Of a stretch of DNA of 64,000 bases, positions 16,793 to 26,139 are shown piece by piece. Source of the DNA: Erythrobacter sp. SD-21 (GTDB lineage: Bacteria; Pseudomonadota; Alphaproteobacteria; Sphingomonadales; Sphingomonadaceae); NCBI RefSeq assembly GCF_000181515.1, contig NZ_ABCG01000006.1:124001-188000 (forward strand), written 5' to 3'. Under the pieces are notes generated by a model. The model worked only from the letters and a program-made list of their open reading frames with translations, was not told the origin of the DNA and searched no databases. A program made the position numbers and the translations under genes. Positions within the stretch are counted from its first letter, which is position 1, and each line of letters begins with the position of its first letter.

Positions 16793-17956
16793 TCAGAGCG
16801 GTTTTTCGTAGATCACATATTCGCGATTGATGGTACTTTCGATCGTGTCGGCGATCGCGACCATCCCCTTGTTGTCATCGAGGATCCAGCCGATCTCGCC
16901 GCGCGTGCTGCCGTAGTCCTCGACCGCGTTGCGGCGGATGAACTCGATCATCATGAAGGCGAGCTGGCTGGCAAGACGCGAGCTCTGGAATTCCTTCAGC
17001 ACGCCCATCAGCGGCACGCGCATGCCGGCTCCCATGGGTTTGCGCAGCCAGCGCAGCAGGTGGAACCAACCGAAGGGGAAAAGCTTGCCGTCCACCTTCT
17101 TCAGCGTCTCGTTGATGTCGGGCAGCACCATCATGAAGGCGACCGGGCGCCCGTCGAACTCGGCGATCATGTTGAGCCGCGGCTTGATGATCGGCTTCAT
17201 CTTCTTCGCGGCGTGATCGATCTCGGCCTCGGTGAAGGGAACGAAGCCCCAATTGTCCGACCAGGCATCGTTAAGGATGTGCAGCACCGTGCGGATTTCC
17301 TCGTCCCAGCGCTTCATGTCGATGGGGCGGATGCGGATACGCTCATTGCGCTCGCCCGAGGCGACGATGCGCTGGACGAGCTTGGGAAAGCCCTTCTGGA
17401 TGTCGAGGTCGTAGGTGAGCAGGCGCTTGGTCTCGGTCATGCCGAAGCTCTCGATCCAGCCGGCGTAATGCGCCGGGTGGTGGCCCATCATGATCATGGG
17501 CGAATGGTCCTGCCCTTTTACCAGCAGGCCGGGTTCTTCCCAGATCGAGAGCGAAATCGGCCCGATCATGCGGGTCATGTCCTTGGCTCGCAGCCATTCG
17601 CGGGCGCGGGAGAGGAGGGCGTGGGCGACCTCCTCGTCCTCGGCGTCGAAATAGCCGAACATGCCCGTGCCGGGTCCCATGCCCTGCTCGCGCGGCAGTT
17701 CGAGCGCGAGATGGTCGATATGCGCCGCGATGCGTCCGACTGGCTTGCCGGAACGGGTCGCTATGAAGAGCTGGACAGTGGCGTGGCCGAAGAAGGGATT
17801 CTTCGCGGGATCGACCAGTTCCAGCTGTTCGGAGCGCAGCTGCGGCACGTGATTCGGCTCGCGCGCGGCGAATTCACGGCCCAGATCGACGAAGGCGGCG
17901 CGCCCCTTCTTGCCATCGACCGGGTCGATCACGATATTGTTTTTGGACACCAGCAT
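16793..17956 (-). CDS. GNAT-like acyltransferase-fold protein, function unknown
   Basis: 387 residues, no signal peptide or membrane segment. Motifs such as FGYFDAEDEEVAHALLSRAR, GPISLSIWEEPGLLVKG and MMGHHPAHYAGWIESFGM belong to a conserved family usually labelled N-acetyltransferase or, misleadingly, dATP pyrophosphohydrolase; its true reaction is not established. The C-terminal half (AFMMVLPDINETL, DYGSTRGEIGWILDDN) looks like a second GNAT-like lobe. It is divergent from the fatty acid desaturase, which may hint at lipid modification, but that is only context. Confidence 0.6.
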   Translation of the reverse strand: MLVSKNNIVIDPVDGKKGRAAFVDLGREFAAREPNHVPQLRSEQLELVDPAKNPFFGHATVQLFIATRSGKPVGRIAAHIDHLALELPREQGMGPGTGMFGYFDAEDEEVAHALLSRAREWLRAKDMTRMIGPISLSIWEEPGLLVKGQDHSPMIMMGHHPAHYAGWIESFGMTETKRLLTYDLDIQKGFPKLVQRIVASGERNERIRIRPIDMKRWDEEIRTVLHILNDAWSDNWGFVPFTEAEIDHAAKKMKPIIKPRLNMIAEFDGRPVAFMMVLPDINETLKKVDGKLFPFGWFHLLRWLRKPMGAGMRVPLMGVLKEFQSSRLASQLAFMMIEFIRRNAVEDYGSTRGEIGWILDDNKGMVAIADTIESTINREYVIYEKPL

Positions 17957-18099
17957 TCCTTCGTTCAGCCTCGGTTAGCCCTGTGTAGGCTAGCCGATCT
18001 TTGTCAAGGATGCCGCGCGCACGCGATCACAATGATCGAAAGCGGAGACTGTCCTTTTTCGTGCCTTTGCCCTAAAGGGCGTCCCAGGAAATTACGACC

Positions 18100-19188
18100 A
18101 TGAACGCCGAACAGACCATCGCTGTTGCCAAATCCGCGTCCGCTCCCCGGACACGTGGCTGGCATTCGCAGATCGCTGACGACAAGGCGATGCTGCGCGC
18201 TGCTCGCGACCTGACCAAGGATATCGCCGAGCATCGCGCGGCCATCTACTGGAGCGACATGATCGGATCGGCGCTGGTCGGCTACGGCTCGCTCGCCGGC
18301 GCGATCCTGGCGCAGAACATGGTCGTCGCGGTCGCCTTCGCGCTGGTATCGGTCCTGTCGCTCTACCGCGCGCTGCTCTTCATCCACGAGATTTCGCATT
18401 TCCGGAACGGCGCGCTGCCCGGTTTCCGCACCGCCTGGAACGCGCTGGTCGGCATTCCCATGCTGACGCCTTCCTTCATGTACGAGCAGGTCCACACGCT
18501 CCACCACAAGCGCACGCAATATGGCACGGTGGAGGATCCGGAATATCTCCCGCTCGCGCTTATGAACGCGTGGAGCCTGCCGCTGTTCGTCATCATCGCG
18601 ATCCTCGCCCCGGTGGCGCTGCTGTTCCGCTTTGCCGTGCTGGTGCCGCTGGGCGCGATCATTCCGCCGATCCGCCGCCTGACCTGGCAGCGGGCGAGCG
18701 CGCTCGCAATCAATCCCGAATTCCGTCGCCGTCCCCCCGAAGGCGAATTGCGCCCGCGTGTCCTGCTTCAGGAGGCCGGGGGCTTTCTCTGGTCGTGGGC
18801 GCTGATCGGCAGCGTCTTTGCCTTCGGCTGGAAGCCTCTGCTGGTGGCGCTGGGCGTCGCCTCGGTCGTGGCGCTGCTCAACCAGCTGCGCACGTTGGTG
18901 GCCCATCTGTGGGAGAACGAGGGCGAGGCGATGACCGTCACCGCCCAGTTCCTCGACAGCGTGAACGTGCCGCCGCCGGGCCGGATCGCCGAACTTTGGG
19001 CACCGGTGGGCCTGCGCTATCACGCGCTGCATCACCTCATGCCCTCGATGCCCTATCATTCGCTGCCCGAAGCGCACCGCCGCCTCGCCCGAGAGCTGGG
19101 CGAGGCCTCGACCTATCACGGCGCCAACCATGCCGGCATGGGCGTCCTCGTAGCGCGCATCGCGCGCAGCACGATGGGCCGCAAATAG
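18100..19188 (+). CDS. Membrane fatty acid desaturase
   Basis: 362 residues. The three histidine clusters of the di-iron desaturase family are present: HEISH, HTLHHK and HHLMPSMPYH. Hydrophobic segments near residues 55-90 and 160-190 place it in the inner membrane. It would introduce a double bond into a fatty acyl or related chain; the substrate and position cannot be read. No electron donor is encoded alongside. Confidence 0.88.
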   Translation: MNAEQTIAVAKSASAPRTRGWHSQIADDKAMLRAARDLTKDIAEHRAAIYWSDMIGSALVGYGSLAGAILAQNMVVAVAFALVSVLSLYRALLFIHEISHFRNGALPGFRTAWNALVGIPMLTPSFMYEQVHTLHHKRTQYGTVEDPEYLPLALMNAWSLPLFVIIAILAPVALLFRFAVLVPLGAIIPPIRRLTWQRASALAINPEFRRRPPEGELRPRVLLQEAGGFLWSWALIGSVFAFGWKPLLVALGVASVVALLNQLRTLVAHLWENEGEAMTVTAQFLDSVNVPPPGRIAELWAPVGLRYHALHHLMPSMPYHSLPEAHRRLARELGEASTYHGANHAGMGVLVARIARSTMGRK

Positions 19189-19229
19189 GCGGGGGACTGG
19201 GGGGCGGGCACCCTTCGGGTGTCTCGTCT

Positions 19230-19748
19230 TCAGCTTAGAAAGCGGATCATGGCTATACGCCGGTCGCGCGGCAGGCCTAACGCCACGGCAGCCTCGAGGC
19301 TCTCGGCAAGATGCGCGCGGCCTTCGAGATTCTCGACCTCGACGAAACCGTGCCGCGCGTAGAAGGGCGCGTTCCACGGTATGTCACGATAGGTGGTGAG
19401 AGTGATCGCCCGCAGGCCGCAATTGCGCGCATCGATGGCAAGGGCGCGGAGCAGGGTGCTGCCAATGCCCATCTGCTGGCTATCGCGCCGTACACTCAGT
19501 CCGTGCAAGTGCAATTCGCGTCCCACGCGGGTGGCGGCAGCGAAACCGACCAGCCGATCCTCGGCCACGGCGGACAGGCAGCTGCCCTTACCGATAAGTA
19601 CGCGATAATGCTCGGCGGTTTCGGAAGGCGGGACGGGAATGCCTGCCAGCGAAGGCTCTTCGCGCAGAATGGTGGCGGCGTCCTCCTCGACCTCGTGGAA
19701 GCCCGCCGCGTCCTCGGCACGCGCCAGCCGGATCGCGAAGTCGCTCAT
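19230..19748 (-). CDS. GNAT-family N-acetyltransferase
   Basis: 172 residues starting MSDFAIRLARAEDAAGF. The acetyl-CoA loop is seen in LSVRRDSQQMGIGSTLLRAL (a Q/RxxGxG/A pattern), followed by LTTYRDIPWNAPFYARHGFVE. Substrate unknown. Its ATG overlaps the lptG stop (ATGA), so it is the third gene of the lptF-lptG unit. Confidence 0.85.
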   Translation of the reverse strand: MSDFAIRLARAEDAAGFHEVEEDAATILREEPSLAGIPVPPSETAEHYRVLIGKGSCLSAVAEDRLVGFAAATRVGRELHLHGLSVRRDSQQMGIGSTLLRALAIDARNCGLRAITLTTYRDIPWNAPFYARHGFVEVENLEGRAHLAESLEAAVALGLPRDRRIAMIRFLS

Positions 19749-20842
19749 TCCTCGGTGCGGATCAAGACCGTCTCGCCGATCAGCGCAAAAAGGAAGAAAG
19801 GCGCCCAGGCGGCGAGCAGCGGCGGGTAGCCGCCAAAATTGCCCATGGCGAGGGCGGCGTTGTCGACCACGAAATAAGCAAAACCCAGCGCCATGCCGAT
19901 CAGCGCGCGCACGAAGAGCTGGCCGGAACGGGCAAGGCCGAAAGCGGCGACCGCGCCTAGCAGCGGCATGAGAAAGGAAGACAGCGGGCCGGACAGCTTG
20001 TGCCACCACTTGGCGCGCATTTCGCCGGTGCGGCGCCCGGCGTCCTCGAAGGCGTCGATCCGCTCTCCCAGTTCCCAGAAGGGCACCGCATCGGGGTCGA
20101 TCTTGGCAAGGTCGATCTGGTCGGGCGTAAGTCCTTCACCAACGACCAGGCTGTCACCCGTGCTGGAGGCCGCCGCAGCGACTTCGAAGCGCTCGATATT
20201 CTCCAGCCGCCAGCCGGGGCCCGCGTAAGTCGCGCGCGCGGCATCGACCTGTTCGACGATCGTGCCTTCGGGGCTGCGGCGGTACCAGGTGACGTCGCGC
20301 ATGCGGATGGCGTCGCCCGAACCGGTCAGCTGTGCGGCGGTGAGCACATTGCTTCCGTCGGCAAGATAGACATTGGCCCGGACGGAGGACTCTTCCGGGA
20401 CCGGCCCCCAATCGGCCGCGTCCCACGCCTTGAGTGTGGCGGTCGCGCGGGTGACGACGCGCTCGTTGAATACGAAGGACACGCCGCCGACAACCAGCGC
20501 GGTGAGCAGCAGCGGGGCCAGAACCTGATGCGCCGAGAGGCCGGCCGCTTTCATCGCGATGACCTCGCTGTTCTGGTTCAGCGTGACGAGCGAGATGAGC
20601 GTTGCGAGCAGCACGGAATAGGGCAGGAAGCGTTGAATCAATTGCGGCACGCGCAGGCTGGCGTATTTCAGCAGTTCGCCCTGGCCATTGCCTTCTACCG
20701 CGAGGATCTTGCCGCTGTTCGACAGCAGGTCGAGCATCATCAGGACCAGCACCAGCATGACCAGCACCGCGAGGATGCGAACCACGAAGAGCTTGGCGAG
20801 ATATCTGGTCAGCGTTGCCGAGGGAAAGAAATCGAGCTGCAT
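19745..20842 (-). CDS. lptG: LPS export ABC transporter permease LptG
   Basis: 365 residues, YjgP/YjgQ family: two N-terminal membrane helices (from about residues 15 and 60), a long periplasmic beta-jellyroll, then helices near the C-terminus (FLMPLLGAVAAFGLARSG, ALIGMALGFAYFVVDNAALA). LptF, LptG and LptB2 extract LPS from the inner membrane. It immediately follows lptF, sharing one base (stop TGA and start ATG). The C-terminus (LIGETVLIRTEE) is short. Confidence 0.92.
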   Translation of the reverse strand: MQLDFFPSATLTRYLAKLFVVRILAVLVMLVLVLMMLDLLSNSGKILAVEGNGQGELLKYASLRVPQLIQRFLPYSVLLATLISLVTLNQNSEVIAMKAAGLSAHQVLAPLLLTALVVGGVSFVFNERVVTRATATLKAWDAADWGPVPEESSVRANVYLADGSNVLTAAQLTGSGDAIRMRDVTWYRRSPEGTIVEQVDAARATYAGPGWRLENIERFEVAAAASSTGDSLVVGEGLTPDQIDLAKIDPDAVPFWELGERIDAFEDAGRRTGEMRAKWWHKLSGPLSSFLMPLLGAVAAFGLARSGQLFVRALIGMALGFAYFVVDNAALAMGNFGGYPPLLAAWAPFFLFALIGETVLIRTEE

Positions 20843-22071
20843 CAGGCGGGTTCCTCACCCGGTTCGTCATGCACCACGCGCCGTTTGCGCCGGAACAGCT
20901 TGCCGAACCGCTTCGAAACCTTGGCGAACCAGTTTTCCAGCGCGCCGATGGCCTGTCCGCCGGGCACGAAGGCGACGCGGTAATACATCCACAAGATCAA
21001 CGCGGCGAAGAGGAAAAACGGCACCCATAACGCCAGGATCGGATCGAACATGCCGATTGCGGCCAGGTCCTCCCCATATTGGTTCACCTTGTGATAGGCG
21101 ACGACCATGATGATCGAGAGGAAGACGCCGAGCGCGCTGGTACTTCGCTTCGGCGGGATACCAAGCGCCACCGCAAGCAGCGGCATCAGCGCCATCATCA
21201 CGACCTCCACCAGCCGGAAGTTGAAACTCGCCTGAGAGGCGTCGCGCTTGCTCTCGGTCTGGTTGTCGGCCCACCCGATGCGTAGCAATTCGGGCAGGAT
21301 ATACTCGCGCTCGTCTTCTCCACGGGCGCGGAATTCCTCGATCGCGGGCAGGTCGATCGGCAGGTCGTGCCGTGTGAAGGTGAGCACACGCGGCGTCTGG
21401 CTGCCCGTATCCTGCACGATGGTGCCTTCGGTCAGACGCAGGATGATAGTGTCGGGATCGTCGGTGGTGGCGAGGAAATTGCCTTCCTTGGCGCTGATCG
21501 ACAGCACCTGCCCCTTGTCGTTGGCGACGCGAGCGAAAATGCCCTTCAACTGCCGCCCGTCATCCTCGCTTTCCTCGATGCGCAGCGCCATGCGGTCCGC
21601 CAGCGTGGTGAACTCGCCGACCTTGATCGAGGCGCCCAGCGCGCCCGACCGCAGTTCGTATTCGAGCCGTTCGTAGGTGAAGCGGCTGACCGGCTGGATG
21701 AAGAACACCAGCGCGACATTCAGCGTCATCAATACGCCGGTAATCAGAAAGGGCACGCGAAGCAGGCGGCCATAGCTCATCCCCACGGCGCGGAAGACAT
21801 CGAGCTCGCTCGTCGTCGCCAGTTTGCGAAAGGCGAGCAGGATACCGAGCAGCAGGCCCAAGGGAATGGCAAGGCTCGCGTATTCCGGAAGCAGCGTCGC
21901 CAGCATCTTGAAGACCACGCCCACCGGGCCGCCTTCCACCGCGACGAAATCCAGCAGCCGCAGCATCTTGTCGAGCACCAGCAAGGACGCTGCCAGCACG
22001 AACACGCCCACCATCGGCACGATCACGAGCCGGGCGATGTAGCGGTCGATTGCGGGGAGGAAATTGAGCAC
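20842..22071 (-). CDS. lptF: LPS export ABC transporter permease LptF
   Basis: 409 residues of the same fold: DRYIARLVIVPMVGVFVLAA, then LPEYASLAIPLGLLLGILLA and a conserved TSELDVFRAVGMSYGRLLRVP coupling helix, periplasmic jellyroll (about 130-280), and C-terminal helices. The tail is basic (KRFGKLFRRKRR). It heads the lptF-lptG-GNAT transcription unit. Confidence 0.92.
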   Translation of the reverse strand: MLNFLPAIDRYIARLVIVPMVGVFVLAASLLVLDKMLRLLDFVAVEGGPVGVVFKMLATLLPEYASLAIPLGLLLGILLAFRKLATTSELDVFRAVGMSYGRLLRVPFLITGVLMTLNVALVFFIQPVSRFTYERLEYELRSGALGASIKVGEFTTLADRMALRIEESEDDGRQLKGIFARVANDKGQVLSISAKEGNFLATTDDPDTIILRLTEGTIVQDTGSQTPRVLTFTRHDLPIDLPAIEEFRARGEDEREYILPELLRIGWADNQTESKRDASQASFNFRLVEVVMMALMPLLAVALGIPPKRSTSALGVFLSIIMVVAYHKVNQYGEDLAAIGMFDPILALWVPFFLFAALILWMYYRVAFVPGGQAIGALENWFAKVSKRFGKLFRRKRRVVHDEPGEEPA

Positions 22072-22136
22072 TCGGGTTCCGGCTATTGGGTCACTTGGGG
22101 CAAGGCCCTAGCGGCAAAATCGGCGCGCGTCATGCC

Positions 22137-22610
22137 CTACCAGAACCGGCTGCCGGGAATGCCCTTGAAAGGCCCGGCCTCGCGGCTGGTGATCCATCCG
22201 CCGTAGAAGCCGCCCGGTTGCGGCGTTACCTGTTCGCCGTCGACAAGACATTCGTCGAACGGCTCGGGATAGAAGGCGAGAAATCCGGCGATGGGCGCAA
22301 AAGCGTCGGTGGGGGCGGCATAGCTCCAGGCAGCGGCTTCGATCCGCTCGTCACCGATAATCACATCCCCATAACGCGCCTGTCCCTTCCATTCGCACAG
22401 CGAACGCTGCTGGTTTGGCCGGAGATGCCCGGTCGCGATGTCCTCTGGCGGCAGGTAGTAGGTCGGCGGATGGCTGGTTTCGAGCGTGCGCCAGGCTCCG
22501 CGCGTATCGGCCAGCGTCACGCCGCGATGGCGGATTACGATATGCCGGTCGGTGGCTACGGCAATGGCGGGGCGAGGGTAGTCCCAGACGCTTTCCTGTC
22601 CTTCGCCCAC
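22137..22610 (-). CDS. DUF427 domain protein
   Basis: 157 residues from the GTG at 22610. The family pattern is clear: ESVWDYPRPA, ETSHPPTYYLPPEDI, SLCEWKGQARYGDV and FYPEPFDECLVDGE. DUF427 proteins are small beta-rich proteins of unknown role. It starts 37 bases after clpS on the same strand; no ATG is available in frame. Confidence 0.85.
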   Translation of the reverse strand: MGEGQESVWDYPRPAIAVATDRHIVIRHRGVTLADTRGAWRTLETSHPPTYYLPPEDIATGHLRPNQQRSLCEWKGQARYGDVIIGDERIEAAAWSYAAPTDAFAPIAGFLAFYPEPFDECLVDGEQVTPQPGGFYGGWITSREAGPFKGIPGSRFW

Positions 22611-22647
22611 CGCATCGGGCTCGGGATGGCCGAAGAAGGCTATCGTT

Positions 22648-23013
22648 TCAGGCCTTTTCCAGCGTGCACTGGAGCGGATGCTGGTTCTGGCGCGCGAAGT
22701 CCATCACCTGGTTCACCTTGGTCTCGGCGACTTCATAGGGGAAGATGCCGCAGACGCCGACGCCCTTCTGGTGGACGTGCAGCATCACGCGGGTCGCCTC
22801 TTCCATATCCATGCGGAAGAAGCGCTTCAGCACGATCACCACGAATTCCATCGGAGTGTAATCGTCGTTCAGCAGCAGCACCTTGTACTGGCTGGGCTTC
22901 TTGGGCTTGGCGCGGGTTTTGGTGGCGATGGCGACCTGGCCGTCGCCTTCGCGCCTATCGTCATCGCCGTTCTCGGCGGCGCGGATCGTGTGGAGGCGGA
23001 AGGGATGGGTCAT
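22648..23013 (-). CDS. clpS: ATP-dependent Clp protease adaptor ClpS
   Basis: 121 residues starting [10 protein letters not shown]. The core contains [20 protein letters not shown], then [20 protein letters not shown] and [20 protein letters not shown], which form the N-degron pocket and the ClpA contact. It delivers substrates with destabilising N-termini, including those made by Aat, to ClpAP. The clpA gene, often next to clpS, is not here. Confidence 0.95.
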   Translation of the reverse strand: MTHPFRLHTIRAAENGDDDRREGDGQVAIATKTRAKPKKPSQYKVLLLNDDYTPMEFVVIVLKRFFRMDMEEATRVMLHVHQKGVGVCGIFPYEVAETKVNQVMDFARQNQHPLQCTLEKA

Positions 23014-23099
23014 GTCAGCGCGCCAATATCGTAAGGCTTTGCGGAATCGCAAGTGGCTAAACCATGTTCGCTGCCACGAGTATCCGCTGCACAAGCAAA

Positions 23100-23132
23100 C
23101 GGGCCGGATGACACATGGTGCCATCCGACCCG
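23100..23132 (-). terminator. Intrinsic terminator of the phasin gene
   Basis: On the minus strand CGGGTCGGATG and CATCCGGCCCG pair over 11 bp with one G-U, followed by TTTGCTTG. It lies 67 bases after the phasin stop. Confidence 0.65.
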
Positions 23133-23198
23133 CCGTTTCCAACTACCGGGCAAGGGAGAGAGGAGAGAGATGCCCGGCGGGTTGAAGATCGTAATTGC

Positions 23199-24002
23199 TT
23201 AGGCGGCCTTGCGGACCTTTTCGGCAGCGAGGCTCATGCGGCTGGACAGCGGAGCGAAGGCTTCGTTGGCAAGCTTGAGCATGGCTTCGGTGTTCTTCGA
23301 GGTGGTCGAGACCATGGCGTCGAAGTTGCGACGTGCGATTTCGCCCTGCAGCTGGAACAGCTCGGTCGGCGACTTCACGGCAGCGAACTTCTTGACGTCG
23401 CCCTGGACGGTTTCGGCAGCCGACTTGGCTTCTTCGACATAGGTGCGGCCCATGTCCTGCATGCCGCCGGCAAGGATCTTGCCGCTTTCGACGAGCGCTT
23501 CGAAGTTGCCCTTCTGGAATTCGACGACGCCCTGGGTCATTTCAGCACCCTTGTCGTAAGCAGCCTTGGCGCGGGTCTGCGCTTCGGCAGCCATTTCCTT
23601 CGCCTTAGCGGTGTAGTCGGTGGTCTTAGCGTTATTGGCAGTGGCCATGATGGTGTCCTTCAATTTGGCAATCGGGGTAGCGGAGGTCGTGGTAGCCGGC
23701 TTCTTCGCAGGAGCGGCCTTCTTGGCGGCAACCTTCTTCGGAGCGGCATTCTTCGCCACGGTTTTCTTGGGAGCTGCCTTCTTTGCGGCCGGCTTCTTCT
23801 TCACCGGAGCCTTCTCGGAAGGGGCCTTCTTCGCGGGAGCTGCAACGGCCTTCGCGACCTTGTCGGTCTTCACTGGCGCCGGGCTGTCCGCTTCGACTGC
23901 CTTCTCGACAGCCTCGGCGCTAACCTCGGCAGTCTTCTTTTCGGCAGCCGCGGCATAGGCCTTCTCGGCAGCAGCATCGATTTTGGTCTGGCTCTCGGCC
24001 AT
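23199..24002 (-). CDS. Phasin with histone-H1-like Lys/Ala-rich N-terminal region
   Basis: 267 residues. Residues about 50-105 are a Lys/Ala/Pro-rich segment with repeated PAKKA/APKK units, like the C-terminal tail of histone H1. From about 115 on comes the amphipathic helical phasin domain (YDKGAEMTQGVVEFQKGNFE, KSPTELFQLQGEIARRNFDA) that coats PHA granules. The combination suggests a granule protein that also binds DNA or polyphosphate, as PhaF or PhaM do. It follows phaC on the same strand by about 120 bp. Confidence 0.88.
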   Translation of the reverse strand: MAESQTKIDAAAEKAYAAAAEKKTAEVSAEAVEKAVEADSPAPVKTDKVAKAVAAPAKKAPSEKAPVKKKPAAKKAAPKKTVAKNAAPKKVAAKKAAPAKKPATTTSATPIAKLKDTIMATANNAKTTDYTAKAKEMAAEAQTRAKAAYDKGAEMTQGVVEFQKGNFEALVESGKILAGGMQDMGRTYVEEAKSAAETVQGDVKKFAAVKSPTELFQLQGEIARRNFDAMVSTTSKNTEAMLKLANEAFAPLSSRMSLAAEKVRKAA

Positions 24003-24124
24003 GGGAATAACCTCGCTTTATGTTGCACCGCACAAAATAGGCATTGCAGCTGCGAAGTCAAGCGTTTTTGTGCAGTGCACAATATGCCGTGACGAGACGT
24101 GTTTACAGCGGGTTAGGTCGCATA

Positions 24125-26005
24125 TCAGCGTGTAGCGACATAGCGCCCCGGCGCGTCTTCGACCACCTTATCGCCTTTTCCGCCGGGGTTGCGCTTGCCC
24201 GTGGCGGCGACGGTTGCGCCGTCCTGCTCGCGCAGCCAGCCGATCCAGTCGGGCCACCAGCTGCCGGGGTGCTCTTCGGCGCCTTCGCGGAATTCCGCGA
24301 GGTTGCGGGACTCGCCCTCGTTGGTCCAGTACTGGTACTTCCCCGAGGACGGCGGATTGACCACACCGGCGATGTGCCCCGAGCCGGCCAGCACGAACTT
24401 GATCGGGCCGGTGAAGTGTTCCTTCAGGCGCCAGACGCTTTCGGCCGGCGCAATATGGTCTTCTTTGCCCGCCTGCACATAAGTCGGCGTCTTGACCGTG
24501 CCGAGGTCGATGGGCGTGTCGTCGACGCTCAGCGCGTCGGCCTCGACCAGACGGTTGTCGCGATAAAGGTCGCTCAGGTACTGCTGGTGCCACTTGGCGG
24601 GCAGATTGGTGACGTCGCCGTTCCAGTGCAGCAGGTCGAAAGCGGGGTAATCTTCACCCAGCAGGTAATTGTTGACGACGTAGTTCCAGATCAGATCTGT
24701 CCCGCGCAGCAGGTTGAAGGTCGCCGCCATGTAGCGTCCGTCGAGATAGCCGTCCGGCGAGAGCGCCTTGATCGTGCCCAGCTGGCTGTCGTCGATGAAG
24801 TTGAGCAGTTCGCCCGCCTTCTCGAAATCGACCTGCGCTGTGAAGAAGGTGGCCGATTTGACCTTGTCCTCTTCGCCGCGGCGATGGAGCAGGGCGAGGG
24901 TGGCGGCCAGCGTCGTTCCGGCGACGCAATAGCCGATCGCGTGGACGCTTGGCACATCAAGCCGGGCGCGGATATGGTCGATGGCGTCGATCTGCGCGCG
25001 GACGTAATCGTCCCAGATCACGTCCTTCATGCTGGCATCGGCCGATTTCCAGCTGACCATGAAGACGGTGACGCCCTGATCCACCGCCCACTTCACGAAA
25101 CTCTTCTTCTCGTTGAGATCGAGGATGTAGAACCGGTTGATCCACGGCGGGAAGATGACCAGCGGGGTCGCCATGACCTTGTCGGTGGTCGGCGTGTACT
25201 GGATCAGCTGGTAGAGCGGCGTCTCGTGGACGACCTTGCCCGGCGTGGTGGCGATGTTCTCGCCCAGCGTGAAGGCACTTGCGTCGGTATGACTCAACTG
25301 CCCGCGCCGCATATCGGCGAGCAAATGCTCCATGCCCTTGACCAGGTTCTGCCCCTTGGTCTCGAGCGTGCGTTCCATTACAACGGGGTTGAGAAGCGGG
25401 AAATTGGCCGGGCTCGCCGCTTCGGTGATCGCCTTGGTGGTGAACTTGAGCTGTTCGCGCTGCTGCGGGTTCAGGCCCTCCATGCTGTCGGCCATCTGCT
25501 CGACCCGCTCGGCGAGGAAGAGATAGGTCTGGTGAATCAGCGCGAACGCGGGGTGCGCGCGCCATTTCTCGTCGGCGAAGCGGCGGTCCTTGCGCGGCAG
25601 TTCGACTTCGCCGTCCACGCCATCGGCGGCCCTGGGGCCAAGGCCGTACTGGCCGAGCACCGTGTTCCAAAGCTCCATGCCTTCGTCCCACAGCGCCTTT
25701 TGCTGTTCGGCCTGCGCGATCGGCATCTGCCTGTACCAGTCGGTGGCGAGCGCCATCCAGCGCGCCGGGTCGAAATAGGGGACCAGCGCCTGCGGATTGC
25801 TCATCTGCTCGGCCTGGTACTGCGCCCAGAGCGCCTGCAATTGCGCACCCGTTTCCGCCCAGGCTTGTGCGTCCTCCGGCTTCATCGACGCCTCGCCCAT
25901 CATCATCTGCGGGTCCATCCCGCCCGTCATCGGCGCGAATATGGCGCGCATCAGCTTGGCAGGATGTTCGTACAGGTTGGTGAAAGGGTCGGGCGTCTCG
26001 GTCAT
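24125..26005 (-). CDS. phaC: Class I polyhydroxyalkanoate synthase
   Basis: 626 residues. The lipase-like box AIGYCVAGTT holds the catalytic Cys360; Asp516 (QAGKEDHIAP) and His544 (GSGHIAG) complete the triad. FPPWINRFYILDLN and WNGDVTNLP are class I signatures. PhaC polymerises 3-hydroxyacyl-CoA into PHA granules. The start MTETPDPF has AGAGGA seven bases upstream; the frame remains open upstream to 26122 without a better start. The downstream phasin supports the role; phaA and phaB are not in the window. Confidence 0.95.
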   Translation of the reverse strand: MTETPDPFTNLYEHPAKLMRAIFAPMTGGMDPQMMMGEASMKPEDAQAWAETGAQLQALWAQYQAEQMSNPQALVPYFDPARWMALATDWYRQMPIAQAEQQKALWDEGMELWNTVLGQYGLGPRAADGVDGEVELPRKDRRFADEKWRAHPAFALIHQTYLFLAERVEQMADSMEGLNPQQREQLKFTTKAITEAASPANFPLLNPVVMERTLETKGQNLVKGMEHLLADMRRGQLSHTDASAFTLGENIATTPGKVVHETPLYQLIQYTPTTDKVMATPLVIFPPWINRFYILDLNEKKSFVKWAVDQGVTVFMVSWKSADASMKDVIWDDYVRAQIDAIDHIRARLDVPSVHAIGYCVAGTTLAATLALLHRRGEEDKVKSATFFTAQVDFEKAGELLNFIDDSQLGTIKALSPDGYLDGRYMAATFNLLRGTDLIWNYVVNNYLLGEDYPAFDLLHWNGDVTNLPAKWHQQYLSDLYRDNRLVEADALSVDDTPIDLGTVKTPTYVQAGKEDHIAPAESVWRLKEHFTGPIKFVLAGSGHIAGVVNPPSSGKYQYWTNEGESRNLAEFREGAEEHPGSWWPDWIGWLREQDGATVAATGKRNPGGKGDKVVEDAPGRYVATR

Positions 26006-26139
26006 CTCTATCCTCTGGTCTGACAAGCGGCTCTTCGCGGCCCTCCAAGATAATTCGTGCAGGTGCAATAGCGAGCATCTTTGCGCTTGGGACGCGAATA
26101 GGTAATCAGTGTGACAGAACAACGCGCCACGGAGCCTAA

